IMG/VR virus record: IMGVR_UViG_3300032080_000002
Location: 24,330-88,329 of that record
Strand: one strand, 5' to 3'
DNA: 64,000 bases
Source: a virus
Both the position numbers and the translations under genes were made by a program. Under the pieces are notes generated by a model. The model made no database searches, was not told where the DNA came from, and saw only the letters and a program-made list of their open reading frames with translations. The first letter of the stretch is position 1; each line of letters opens with the position of its first letter. This document shows positions 28,789-37,022 of the stretch, piece after piece.

Positions 28789-28870
28789 CAAATATATCTG
28801 AATTATTCATTTTTATGCAACTTGCTAACATTAGCAAACCTATTAATTTTTACACATAGTATTATTTTTG
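28789..28870. promoter_or_regulatory. Divergent late promoters around a palindromic activator-like site
   Basis: The dyad TTGCTAACATTAGCAA (28822-28837) sits between two outward -7 boxes: TATATTTG on the minus strand (28796-28789) and TATTTTTG on the plus strand (28863-28870). Each TTAGC half-site is exactly 27 bases from its box. A TTG at 28820-28818 (spacer 21) may help the leftward promoter, while the rightward one has no -33 element. A transcription factor bound to the dyad could drive both tail operons. Confidence 0.65.
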
Positions 28871-28886
28871 AAACAAATAAAAGAAT

Positions 28887-29384
28887 ATGGCAACGCCGAT
28901 CACTGATTATGTAAATTTAGATGACTATGTAATGATATTTCAAGATGGATGTATTAAAAATATTCGTTTTGAAGATTTTATTAGTGGTATTTCATTAGGT
29001 GGATTTAGCGTTTGTCAAGCTTGGCTTAATTGCGTAGGTGGTATTGGAGTATTTCCAGGAGAAGTTCCAGTTAATGAGCCACCAACAATGGAGGATTTGT
29101 TTATTCCTTTGCAAAATAGAGAGCAAAATAGAATATTCACATCTGATGATTTTTTAAGTAGATATTATGATGCTGAAGGCGATGCTTTTGGTAAAATAAT
29201 AATTACAGGTGGAGACGTTACTGGTTATAGCTTAAATGGAGTCGCGGTTTACATAGGAATGCTTATTCCTGTAAATCAATTAACAAGTCTACAATTTGAT
29301 GCTAAAAATCAAGATGCTTCTTATACGCAAGATTTATTTTTTGAAGCCTATGATATTAATAATGTAAAAGCAATAAGCATATAA
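28887..29384 (+). CDS. Tail protein with repeated C-terminal beta domain
   Basis: A 165-aa protein with a short N-terminal module (TPITDYVNLDDYVMIFQDG) that may attach to the tail, then the repeated beta domain (NEPPTMEDLFIPLQNRE, YYDAEGDAFG, GYSLNGVAV, AYDINNVKAISI). It is divergent from its two relatives across the palindromic promoter. Its stop overlaps the next start by one base. Role in host recognition is inferred. Confidence 0.65.
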   Translation: MATPITDYVNLDDYVMIFQDGCIKNIRFEDFISGISLGGFSVCQAWLNCVGGIGVFPGEVPVNEPPTMEDLFIPLQNREQNRIFTSDDFLSRYYDAEGDAFGKIIITGGDVTGYSLNGVAVYIGMLIPVNQLTSLQFDAKNQDASYTQDLFFEAYDINNVKAISI

Positions 29385-29788
29385 TGGAATTACAAGAATT
29401 CTTAGAGGAAAACTCTGAATTAAAACTTTTAAAATGGGTTGAAATAATAGCACAAGAAAATCTTGCTGTAAAGTCAGATTCCATGTATATAATACCAACT
29501 GATACTACTTATTGTGACGTGGTTTTCATAGATTCAAATGGCGGTAAAAGAAAGATTGGAGGCACTTCTTATGAGCAAGTTCTAGAAAAATTTGCATTAT
29601 TAGATGGTTCTAATTTTACAGAAGAGGATATTGAGGCTTTTAAAGAAAAATTAAATATACAAAACGGAGAACTTTCAGTATTAAATTTCAATGTAAATGA
29701 TGATATGCATTTAATAATGAATTTAGAAACTAATACAGATTTAAATTTCGAAATAGACAATAACGGACACTTAATACTTACAAATTAA
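29384..29788 (+). CDS. Hypothetical fibre-associated protein
   Basis: A 134-aa acidic protein coupled by a one-base overlap to the preceding tail gene and one base from the SGNH fibre gene. The N-terminal half is helical (MELQEFLEENSELKLLKWVEII), followed by strands and a helix (TEEDIEAFKEKLNI), then repetitive strands (LSVLNFNVNDDMHLIMNLETN) like a short fibre shaft. Possibly a fibre adaptor or chaperone. Family not recognised. Confidence 0.6.
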   Translation: MELQEFLEENSELKLLKWVEIIAQENLAVKSDSMYIIPTDTTYCDVVFIDSNGGKRKIGGTSYEQVLEKFALLDGSNFTEEDIEAFKEKLNIQNGELSVLNFNVNDDMHLIMNLETNTDLNFEIDNNGHLILTN

Positions 29789-29789
29789 T

Positions 29790-31358
29790 ATGGCAACAGA
29801 TTTAGGGAAAATAGCAATAACATTAGAAGGTTCTTTTGATCCTGATCAAATATATAATAAACTAGACCAAGTAACTAATAACGGTAGTTCTTATACGTCT
29901 AAAATAGATAATAATGATCAACCTTTATCCAATCCAAATGCTTGGCAAATCTCTGCCGAAAAAGGCATAGATGGAATCGACGGTGTTGATGGAACAAACG
30001 CACAGTCTTTTAATTATAAAAATAATGTTGACAGCTATTCAAATTTACCTGCTAGTGGTAATCTTATAAATGATGCTTATTATAACTTAGAAGATAATTT
30101 ATTATATGTTTATAACGGAACATCTTTCCCAATTGAGGGCAGCGGTATAAATTTAAAAGGAGTAAACGGAACAGCAGAAATACCTGTTTGGATAGCGCAA
30201 CCTTATTTACAAAATGCATTAGTACAAAATAATGGAGTTTATCAAGCATTGGAAGATACATTATCGACAGACGTACCAGGAATATCTTTAAAATGGACAG
30301 CTTTAAAAATAAAACCTGAGAGTATAGGGGCAATTGAAGTTTTTGAGGAAATAAATGTAAGTCTTACATTTACAGATAATGCGTATATTGACGAGGATGG
30401 AGTTTTACAAACACTATCTTCTTACGAAGTTTCTGATTTTATAGAATTACCTTTAGGAGAAAATGAGATAGAAGTTGATTATGGTTCTATGTTAACTATA
30501 GCTGAATTTAGTTCTAACAGTATGGATTCTTTTATAAGAAACGTTGGCACAGGTGGATTCCCAAATCCTGATGAGATTCCGTTTAACTACACACCAACCG
30601 ATTCAGAGGTAAAGTTTGTCAGATATAGTCATTATAAATTAAATGGTACTGCTTATTTTAAAATTACAAATAATAGATATGAATTACCGTGGCTAAAAAC
30701 AAACACGAATGAAGTAGATGAATTCCCTAAAATCTGTAAGATAGGAGATGTTAAATTACTAGATTTCAATGATTATACCCTTACAGGTAATGTTATAATA
30801 TCAGGAGACAGCACAATTGCTTCCTATTTAGGAGGTTCGGCATTAGCTTCAATAATTGAAAACACGGGTGTAATGACAGACATTTCAGAGCCAGGTGAAA
30901 ATATTGAAGAACAAGTTGACCGATGGAATGCTTTATCATCACAAGTTAAATCAGCAGCTAATTTTGTTTTCGTCCAAATCGGTTTGAATAATATTAATAT
31001 TCCAGCAACACCAACCACTACAATTATAGCCGAATTAAATTCCTATATTCAGACGATTAATACTGAATCTCCAAACGCATTCATTGTTGTTGGTCAGATG
31101 TTACCTTGTAAAGCTCGTTGGATTGCATCTTTTGGTGAAACGAATGGAAATTTAGCCCATAAACAATGGGAAGAGATAAATAAAGAAATGTTGTCAATAT
31201 CAAATGTAAATAGTTTTGCAACAGTCCACACTTGGCTCTTAAATGATGGGAAGGGCAACCTAAGAGCTGAATTTGAAACATCAGCTAATGATCATATACA
31301 TGACAATACTAACGGTAGGAAAATGAATGCTTATAGTTGGTTAATAAGTGTTTATTGA
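29790..31358 (+). CDS. Tail fibre with collagen-like stretch and SGNH hydrolase domain
   Basis: A 522-aa fibre. After an N-terminal anchor comes a short Gly-X-Y-like run (KGIDGIDGVDGTN, about residues 58-70) and a YNLEDNLLYVYNGTSFP module typical of fibres. The C-terminal third is an SGNH/GDSL hydrolase: nucleophile motif GDS at 339-341, block with the oxyanion Asn in VQIGLNN, and a terminal D-x-x-H (DHIH). It probably deacetylates or de-esterifies surface polysaccharide during adsorption. The closing segment NAYSWLIS fits the last helix of such domains. No intramolecular chaperone is visible. Confidence 0.8.
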   Translation: MATDLGKIAITLEGSFDPDQIYNKLDQVTNNGSSYTSKIDNNDQPLSNPNAWQISAEKGIDGIDGVDGTNAQSFNYKNNVDSYSNLPASGNLINDAYYNLEDNLLYVYNGTSFPIEGSGINLKGVNGTAEIPVWIAQPYLQNALVQNNGVYQALEDTLSTDVPGISLKWTALKIKPESIGAIEVFEEINVSLTFTDNAYIDEDGVLQTLSSYEVSDFIELPLGENEIEVDYGSMLTIAEFSSNSMDSFIRNVGTGGFPNPDEIPFNYTPTDSEVKFVRYSHYKLNGTAYFKITNNRYELPWLKTNTNEVDEFPKICKIGDVKLLDFNDYTLTGNVIISGDSTIASYLGGSALASIIENTGVMTDISEPGENIEEQVDRWNALSSQVKSAANFVFVQIGLNNINIPATPTTTIIAELNSYIQTINTESPNAFIVVGQMLPCKARWIASFGETNGNLAHKQWEEINKEMLSISNVNSFATVHTWLLNDGKGNLRAEFETSANDHIHDNTNGRKMNAYSWLISVY

Positions 31359-31417
31359 AATGCAAAAACATAACCCTATACAGAAACTCACCTCTTTTCA
31401 ATTTAGAAGATTGATTT

Positions 31418-31446
31418 TAAACCGTCATTAATTTGGCGGTTATTTA
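31418..31446 (+). terminator. Weak terminator-like hairpin after fibre gene
   Basis: AACCG (31420-31424) pairs with CGGTT (31437-31441) around a 12-base loop, followed by ATTT. The stem is short, so it may only partly separate the tail genes from the lysis genes. The rest of the 98-base gap holds no open frame I trust. Confidence 0.35.
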
Positions 31447-31456
31447 AAAATAAATT

Positions 31457-31933
31457 ATGAATTATACTTCCCCACCAAAAGAATCAATATGTAAAAAACT
31501 GATTAATGCTATCAGAATTAATTTTGAAGACAATAAACGTTGTTTAGATTTTATGATGGCATCTGTAATATTTATTGTCACAATATTAGAGTTTATAAGT
31601 TGGAGGCTTTCTATTGGAGAGCCTGCAACTATTACTGATAGAGGAAATGGATATTTGGTTTTTTATTACCCACTAATGACTTCTATTACACAATTGGTGT
31701 TTTCTTTGTTCTTTCTAGTGAAGATATTCAGATATAAAGCCTGTGTTTATACGGAATTAATAACTTTAGTTTATTTTTTAATCCAAGTATTTAATTTATC
31801 AGCATATATCATTCAGTTCGGAGGTGAATTTTATGATAAATATATTTTACCTACTTTCATATTTACGATTATAGGAATAACAATAATTAAAATAATTAGA
31901 TGGTTGTCAAAATTGCCAAAGCAGCAGTATTAA
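31457..31933 (+). CDS. Four-helix membrane protein of lysis cassette
   Basis: A 158-aa protein with four hydrophobic segments (around VIFIVTILEFISW, LMTSITQLVFSLFFLV, LITLVYFLIQVFNLSAYII and FIFTIIGITIIKII). It overlaps the holin-like gene by 34 bases. It resembles accessory membrane proteins found before holins in Bacteroidota phages and could be a second holin, an antiholin or a pinholin regulator. No motif decides between these. Confidence 0.65.
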   Translation: MNYTSPPKESICKKLINAIRINFEDNKRCLDFMMASVIFIVTILEFISWRLSIGEPATITDRGNGYLVFYYPLMTSITQLVFSLFFLVKIFRYKACVYTELITLVYFLIQVFNLSAYIIQFGGEFYDKYILPTFIFTIIGITIIKIIRWLSKLPKQQY

Positions 31934-32559
31934 AACTAATATTCTATAAGAATGGAGCTTTGTTTTTAGTGAATGGAAGCTTCTCTGCAGGAATAGTTTT
32001 TTATTTTAACGAATTATTAAAAGGTACTGATACTAAAAATTTAGTCCTTCCAATATTTATTTATATCCTAGGATTCTTTATATATCATGCCTTTTCTTTG
32101 ATAGATTTAATAACCGGATTAATGAATGCAAAATATCAAAATTCAATACTTGCTGATCCAAAGAAAAGTTATATCCAAAATTACAAACTATGGTTCAGTA
32201 TTTGGAAGAACTTAGGTATTACAGCTTTTGCTTTTATGGTAATGTGTATCTGTTTGCTTACTGAAGTAATTAAAGGTGACAGCGATGGCTTTGTAGGATA
32301 TTCTATGTACACAATATCAATTTGGGTTTTAGTTACCACCTGGTTAATGGCTTCTGCATTTGAATTTCACTCAATTGGAGAAAATATAGAACGTAGAACA
32401 GGATCTAAACCTAGATTCTTTATTCTCGGAGACAAAATTATAAATATTGCAGAAAAAAAGATTATACTGAAAGCAAAAAAATCTGTTGAAATGATGGAGA
32501 AAACGCCAGAAGAAGTAGATTCAGAAATAAATACAGACAATAATGAGAAAGTTAATTAA
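31900..32559 (+). CDS. Holin-like membrane protein
   Basis: A 219-aa protein with four membrane segments and a charged C-terminal tail (KAKKSVEMMEKTPEEVDSE) expected in the cytoplasm. The segment HAFSLIDLITGLMNAKYQNS matches the class of phage holins that have an Asp within or next to the second helix before a Gly-Asn/Ala turn (phage_holin_4-type). It overlaps its neighbours on both sides and is followed by spanin-like and endolysin genes. It should permit endolysin release at lysis. Confidence 0.7.
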   Translation: MVVKIAKAAVLKLIFYKNGALFLVNGSFSAGIVFYFNELLKGTDTKNLVLPIFIYILGFFIYHAFSLIDLITGLMNAKYQNSILADPKKSYIQNYKLWFSIWKNLGITAFAFMVMCICLLTEVIKGDSDGFVGYSMYTISIWVLVTTWLMASAFEFHSIGENIERRTGSKPRFFILGDKIINIAEKKIILKAKKSVEMMEKTPEEVDSEINTDNNEKVN

Positions 32560-33241
32560 TTTTTTAAAAGGATTATCACCATTCGTGGTTCTATTAATAA
32601 TAATGGTTTTGGCAATAGTAATAGTTTATTTCATGTCGAAATATGTAGACAATCCAAGCGATCCAATTACTAAATCTATATCTAATAAAATAGATGTATA
32701 TAAAGATGAATTAGGAAAAGAGACAGCTCGGATTGAAACTAATAAACAACCTACCCTACAAGGCATTGACCCTTCTGTTTATGCAAGAGCATTGGCAGCA
32801 TTGGATATTAAAGATAGCCAAATCCAGTCCCTAACCGATTTACAGGCTAAATATTCAGATAGTTTTCAATTGGCTAAAATCACCATTGACGAGCAAAACA
32901 ATAAAAGATGGGAGTGGGAAAAAACATACGAATCCGGCAGTGTAGTAAAATCAATAATGTCAGAAAAAGATAGTGTTCTACATTCGGATATTGATATTAA
33001 ATTACAGACCACAGATTACATTGATAAGCGTGGGATTTTTAAAAAAGACATTCTATACACGGATATTTATAGTCCTGATCAGAATATCAAAGTAAATGGC
33101 GTTAAAACGTTTCGTAGGGAGACTATAATAAGACCAAAAAGGATTGGATTAGGTTTTACTGTCTCTTATGGTATTGGCGCAGACTTCAAGCCTCAGCCTT
33201 TTTTGGGTGTGGGCATTTCGTATAATTTCATTAATTTATAA
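32543..33241 (+). CDS. Membrane-anchored spanin-like protein
   Basis: A 232-aa protein with one N-terminal transmembrane helix (FVVLLIIMVLAIVIVYFM) and a large periplasmic domain. After a helical region (ALAALDIKDSQIQSLTDLQ) the C-terminus turns to amphipathic strands (LGFTVSYGIGADF, LGVGISYNF) ending in Phe-Ile-Asn-Leu, like an outer-membrane beta signal. Placement between holin and muramidase suggests it disrupts or bridges the outer membrane at the last lysis step. No separate Rz/Rz1 pair is present. Confidence 0.6.
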   Translation: MRKLINFLKGLSPFVVLLIIMVLAIVIVYFMSKYVDNPSDPITKSISNKIDVYKDELGKETARIETNKQPTLQGIDPSVYARALAALDIKDSQIQSLTDLQAKYSDSFQLAKITIDEQNNKRWEWEKTYESGSVVKSIMSEKDSVLHSDIDIKLQTTDYIDKRGIFKKDILYTDIYSPDQNIKVNGVKTFRRETIIRPKRIGLGFTVSYGIGADFKPQPFLGVGISYNFINL

Positions 33242-33262
33242 ACTTTTAATTAAATTCGTATT

Positions 33263-33814
33263 ATGAAAGGATTGACAGAACAAGATTATATCGACGCAGC
33301 AAATAAGCTACAATGTGAAATTGCTTGCATAAAAGCTGTGTCTGAAGTTGAAAGTAATGGTGGGGGATTCTTACCTAGTGGCGAACCTAAAATATTATTT
33401 GAAGGTCATGTTTTCTATCGATTGACAAAAGGCAAATTTGGAGTATCAAATGTATCTTATCCTAAATGGATTTCTAAATACTATAACGAGAATCAACATG
33501 ATCGATTAGCTAAAGCCGTTGCGCTAGATAGAAATGCAGCACTTCAGTCTGCTTCTTGGGGGCGATTCCAGGTTATGGGTGAAAATTGGAAATCATTAGG
33601 GTACTCTTCTCTACAGCAATTTATTACAGCAATGTATAAAGACGAAGGTGAGCATCTTGATTCTTTCGTGAGATTTGTAAAAGCTAATAAACTAGATGAT
33701 GAGTTAAGAAGAAAAGATTGGGCAGGATTTGCAAGAGGTTATAATGGTTCTGGCTACGCTAAGAATAAATATGATATTAAGATGGCAAATGCATATAAAA
33801 AATACAGTAAATAA
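33263..33814 (+). CDS. Endolysin, N-acetylmuramidase family (DUF3380-type)
   Basis: A 183-aa soluble muramidase that cleaves peptidoglycan glycan strands. The family hallmarks are clear: a catalytic Glu in SEVESNGGGF (about residues 27-36), EPKILFEGHVFYRLT, SASWGRFQVMGENW, and the closing FARGYNGSGYAKNKYD. No signal peptide is seen, so release depends on the holin. It follows the spanin-like gene by 21 bases. Length is normal for the single-domain form. Confidence 0.92.
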   Translation: MKGLTEQDYIDAANKLQCEIACIKAVSEVESNGGGFLPSGEPKILFEGHVFYRLTKGKFGVSNVSYPKWISKYYNENQHDRLAKAVALDRNAALQSASWGRFQVMGENWKSLGYSSLQQFITAMYKDEGEHLDSFVRFVKANKLDDELRRKDWAGFARGYNGSGYAKNKYDIKMANAYKKYSK

Positions 33815-33834
33815 AACAATAAACAATTTATATT

Positions 33835-34068
33835 ATGAGCTTAGAAACCGCACCGCCTCGTGAATCAATTTCAGGAACACGACCAAAACAAATCGAAGCA
33901 ATGGAAAGAGGAATCGAAATCTATGCTAGATTATTAGAATTAGATGAAGAAGTAAATTCTACTGATTATGCAGCTTACAGTCAGGATGAAAAAGATCTTG
34001 TAGATGCAGAATTCTCTACAGCACTTGCTTATTATGACAAAAATCAGTCAAGAGTAGCAACCTACTAA
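33835..34068 (+). CDS. Hypothetical 77-aa protein, last of rightward late genes
   Basis: A small acidic helical protein (MSLETAPPRESISGTRPKQI start, then ARLLELDEEVNSTDYAAYSQ). It follows the endolysin by 20 bases and ends seven bases before a strong hairpin. Function unknown; it might be a minor virion or lysis-timing protein. Confidence 0.65.
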   Translation: MSLETAPPRESISGTRPKQIEAMERGIEIYARLLELDEEVNSTDYAAYSQDEKDLVDAEFSTALAYYDKNQSRVATY

Positions 34069-34074
34069 TGATAA

Positions 34075-34104
34075 AAACAGATACTCAACTATGAATATCT
34101 GTTT
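34075..34104. terminator. Bidirectional terminator at end of late and early regions
   Basis: A perfect 9-bp stem, AAACAGATA with TATCTGTTT, around a 12-base loop. AT-rich tracts lie on both sides. It separates the rightward lysis genes from the end of the leftward early region. A second stem, GCGCAA with TTGCGC, lies further on (34145-34170), just after the early region's last stop. Confidence 0.7.
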
Positions 34105-34173
34105 ATTAGTTTTAATTAAAATAAAAAATGAGTACTATCTGTCTGCGCAATTCACTAAAGGTTTTGCGCTTTC

Positions 34174-35046
34174 TTATTTTGGTAATCTGTACATAATCCC
34201 AAGCCTCAGGGATGTTCCTTCTTTGTCTTCAATCAATCTTCCTTGTGCGACCAATTCCCTGCATTTTTTATTTCTGGTTGGCGTAGTTAGATTACTTTTC
34301 ATTCGGCAGTTAGCTTGATTTATCCAGGTGGAATAACAATAATTTACTTGATTTAATTTTGAAACTCGCTTTATAGCGGCAAGAATTTCTTTGTATTCAG
34401 ATTCTACTTGTTCAGAAGATTTAGTATTATTAATCATCCTTAAATGGTAAGATACAGTATTTGATTCAATATTTAAAGCTTCAGCCATTTTTGATACTGT
34501 ATAGCCTTTGTTTTGCAAATCGATAATCTTTTCTCTAGTTTTATCTTTTGGTTCATAAATTCCTAGTTGATTTTGTCTGACATAAATATTTGTCGAAACA
34601 ATTCTTTTTTCATATCCGACGATTTTACTTATTTCCTCATTTGTTTTCCCTTCTAAATGAAGACTATATATTTCGCTGATTAATGTATTCTGTGGAAACT
34701 CTTCCGGTTTACTTGGTTTATTAGTTATTGGTTTAGGCGGTTTTATTATCTGTGGTTTAGGTTGTTTTATTTTTACCTCTTTAATTGGTTTTTCTTTGAT
34801 TGTTTTTACCTTAACCGGTTTTATTTTTTTAGGCTGTCTACTGCTTATATTTTTTTCTTTCCGTGATATTTTTACAAATTCTTTTACAAACTTTCCGGCA
34901 TTAGGATCTACGGATATTTTATTATAGTAACGGCATTTACTTACCGGATCATACTTGGCTAAAACTTCAACTGTTTCTGCATTGTATTTATTGTATCCGG
35001 CAACAACTTCTCTAGCTTTTACCGTGTCTTCATTTATCGAATTCAT
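34174..35046 (-). CDS. Double helix-turn-helix protein with Lys/Pro linker
   Basis: A 290-aa protein. Residues 60-115 are a basic Lys/Pro/Ile spacer (KIKPVKVKTIKEKP, repeated XKPPKPITNKP). Two HTH motifs follow: TNEEISKIVGYEKRIVSTNI and TVSKMAEALNIESNTVSYHL, both of the resolvase/sigma-4 type. A third C-terminal region (TPTRNKKCRELVAQGRLIED) could be a winged helix. It is the last gene of the early region, after the helicase loader. Either an origin-binding protein or a late regulator is plausible; the late promoters described here need such an activator. Confidence 0.7.
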   Translation of the reverse strand: MNSINEDTVKAREVVAGYNKYNAETVEVLAKYDPVSKCRYYNKISVDPNAGKFVKEFVKISRKEKNISSRQPKKIKPVKVKTIKEKPIKEVKIKQPKPQIIKPPKPITNKPSKPEEFPQNTLISEIYSLHLEGKTNEEISKIVGYEKRIVSTNIYVRQNQLGIYEPKDKTREKIIDLQNKGYTVSKMAEALNIESNTVSYHLRMINNTKSSEQVESEYKEILAAIKRVSKLNQVNYCYSTWINQANCRMKSNLTTPTRNKKCRELVAQGRLIEDKEGTSLRLGIMYRLPK

Positions 35047-35048
35047 AG

Positions 35049-36041
35049 TTATTTTCTTAGGCTTTTTCCTTTTAGTTCTATAATATTAAACATTTCAAAT
35101 AAGCGGTCATAAACACGACTTCCGTATCTCGACTCAATTGCATCTAGGGTTGTATTGACATCGCAATTATATATTGACTCATTAGTAATTGGGTCGATTA
35201 CATTCTTTCCAATATAATTCAAGGAAGCTATTAAAGGACAGACTCTATTATATTTAGTTTCCAAAATTTCGGTAAATAATTCATCTTTTCCAAAAGCTTT
35301 TTTCTCAGTCATTAAATCATCATAATAAGATAGTCCGGCTCTATGTTTTTTCCAGAATATTTCTTCGTGCTCCTTATTTTTTTCTCTTGCTGATGCATGG
35401 TAGTCCTGAACAACTTCATGGCAATTAAAAAATTTGAATCCTAATTTATATCGATTTAAATACTGATCAGTATGTTTTACATCTTTTACTAAGATAGGAT
35501 TCGTTGAAGAATATAAAAACATATCGTAGAAAGTCTTTATGATAGATGTTTTACCTGTTCCCATTTCTCCAATGATAAGAATTCCCTTGCCCAAATTGGG
35601 TTCGTTAATTTCTTTATTTAATAATGGACTCTTATAAAAACTTTTGCTTTTCAATAGATACGAGCAAATGGTTCTAGCAAAAACACCACCTTCACCATAT
35701 TCCCAACCTTCTTTTTTATTTAGATGTTCATTAAACTCTATTCCTCTGAAAACCGAATAAGCTTCTTTAAATGATTGGTATAGACTTTCTTTATCTAAAG
35801 TAAACAATTCAGGTAATTCTTCTTGTACTTTTTTACTCTCAACAATCTGATTTATGTAATTGTTAAAATTAATATCATACTTTTCTTTGGCTTCGAGATA
35901 AGCTTTGGCTAAAGGATGCTCAGGATTTGATTTAAGCAATATTGATATTGCAGATGTTCTACGTGGTGGAAAGAAGTTTTTATTACCTGTTTCGCCTTGG
36001 TTGAGCGATTGGCTGCTGTTGTTGTCCTGTTGTAAACTCAT
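35049..36041 (-). CDS. DnaC-like AAA+ helicase loader
   Basis: A 330-aa ATPase that should load the host DnaB helicase. Walker A is GEMGTGKTS (about residues 158-166), Walker B is LSYYDDLMTEKK, sensor 1 is PLIASLNY, and the arginine-finger region is ESRYGSRVYDRLFEM. All fit the DnaC/IstB family. The N-terminal 130 residues are a helicase-interaction type extension. It overlaps the next upstream gene, a probable O/DnaD-like adaptor, by 59 bases. No phage DNA polymerase or helicase was found, so replication likely relies on host enzymes. Confidence 0.88.
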   Translation of the reverse strand: MSLQQDNNSSQSLNQGETGNKNFFPPRRTSAISILLKSNPEHPLAKAYLEAKEKYDINFNNYINQIVESKKVQEELPELFTLDKESLYQSFKEAYSVFRGIEFNEHLNKKEGWEYGEGGVFARTICSYLLKSKSFYKSPLLNKEINEPNLGKGILIIGEMGTGKTSIIKTFYDMFLYSSTNPILVKDVKHTDQYLNRYKLGFKFFNCHEVVQDYHASAREKNKEHEEIFWKKHRAGLSYYDDLMTEKKAFGKDELFTEILETKYNRVCPLIASLNYIGKNVIDPITNESIYNCDVNTTLDAIESRYGSRVYDRLFEMFNIIELKGKSLRK

Positions 36042-36426
36042 TTACTTTGTTTTTATAATTTCCTTCAAGTATTTTTATGAAGTTGGCGGGCTTAATAATC
36101 CAATCTAAACTTGCCTTCCATGACTGAGGATTGTAGCCATTCATAAACTGTGATCGGGATGATAGCAAAATTACTTCTTTTACCTTATCTATACCAAATT
36201 CTTTTACTCTTTTCTTTATGGCAGATTGCCTTGTTGCGCTTAATAATTCAGCTTTTGGCATTTGCCCTTTATTCTGATTGTAGTAATCGAATATCTCTTG
36301 AATTACTAATTTATCGGATTTAGCATCTGATTTTTCTTGGGCAACCAAATCAATAATTTCCTGCAGTTCTTTTTCTGAAAGTGATAATTGATATTTTTCA
36401 AAAAAGTGTTTGAATAGATTATTCAT
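35983..36426 (-). CDS. Replisome adaptor, O/DnaD/DnaT-like C-terminal domain
   Basis: A 147-aa protein. The C-terminal half shows the primosome-type signature: KKRVKEFGIDKVKEVILL, then SSRSQFMNGYNPQSWKASLDWIIKPANFIKILEGNY, matching the WkaslDWiikPxNfxkilEGxY pattern of phage replication initiators. It usually carries helicase loader to the origin. The N-terminal half is helical and lacks a full winged helix, so the origin-binding part may be on another gene. Ends in a Gln-rich basic tail. Confidence 0.75.
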   Translation of the reverse strand: MNNLFKHFFEKYQLSLSEKELQEIIDLVAQEKSDAKSDKLVIQEIFDYYNQNKGQMPKAELLSATRQSAIKKRVKEFGIDKVKEVILLSSRSQFMNGYNPQSWKASLDWIIKPANFIKILEGNYKNKVNEFTTGQQQQPIAQPRRNR

Positions 36427-36787
36427 TATCGTCTTTTTTTAAATTATCAGACATTGAATAATTAATCTCATTCCTGGCAACAGATTCTTCTACTAATTTT
36501 TGAAAGCCTTCTTTACCTACACTTTTATTGAAGTACAAAAGTAAAGTAGAGACTAATCCGATTGTAGATTCTTTACTTAGTAGCATCAATTGTTTTGGAG
36601 CTCTACCGGATGACTCTGGATTTTCAATAGAAAGTATAAAATTTTCATTTTCTAATTTAACAACTGAAATCAGTCTGTTATCAATAAAATCTGCTTTTAT
36701 AAATTCTACAATATCTAATTTATGTTCATTGGGAGTTCCGTATCCCAAAGTAGCTTGTCCGTAATCTTTTTTTTCTTCTGTTTTCAT
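36419..36787 (-). CDS. Hypothetical early protein in replication cluster
   Basis: A 122-aa protein overlapping the adaptor gene by 8 bases. It has a beta-rich centre (VEFIKADFIDNRLISVVKLENENFILSIEN) and a helical C-terminus (STIGLVSTLLLYFNKSVG). The acidic tail (KKDDNE) recalls single-strand-binding proteins, but no OB-fold motif is convincing. Neighbours suggest a DNA-replication role. Confidence 0.65.
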   Translation of the reverse strand: MKTEEKKDYGQATLGYGTPNEHKLDIVEFIKADFIDNRLISVVKLENENFILSIENPESSGRAPKQLMLLSKESTIGLVSTLLLYFNKSVGKEGFQKLVEESVARNEINYSMSDNLKKDDNE

Positions 36788-36797
36788 AATTTATTAT

Positions 36798-37022
36798 TTA
36801 AGGTTTAAATATTAATTGTCCGTTGCTTTCTTTTAAATCCATATTGAGTACCCGCAAGTCAAACTGTTTGTCGCCAACTTCCTTATTTGCAAATACTACT
36901 TTCTCAACTAAGCCGACTCCTTTGATTCGTACTTTGTTTATTCCTCTGTATTCATGGAGTCTGCCGTTTATTTCTATCTGATCTTGCAGTTTTAGATCTT
37001 TAATTTTCTTGTGTGGGTTCAT
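36798..37022 (-). CDS. Small beta-barrel-like hypothetical protein
   Basis: A 74-aa protein with strands typical of a KOW/Tudor-like barrel (LQDQIEINGRLHEYRGINKV, GVGLVEKVVFANKEVG). Its start lies inside the end of the methylase gene (23-base overlap), indicating coupled translation. Function unknown; possibly an accessory factor for the methylase or replication genes. Confidence 0.65.
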   Translation of the reverse strand: MNPHKKIKDLKLQDQIEINGRLHEYRGINKVRIKGVGLVEKVVFANKEVGDKQFDLRVLNMDLKESNGQLIFKP

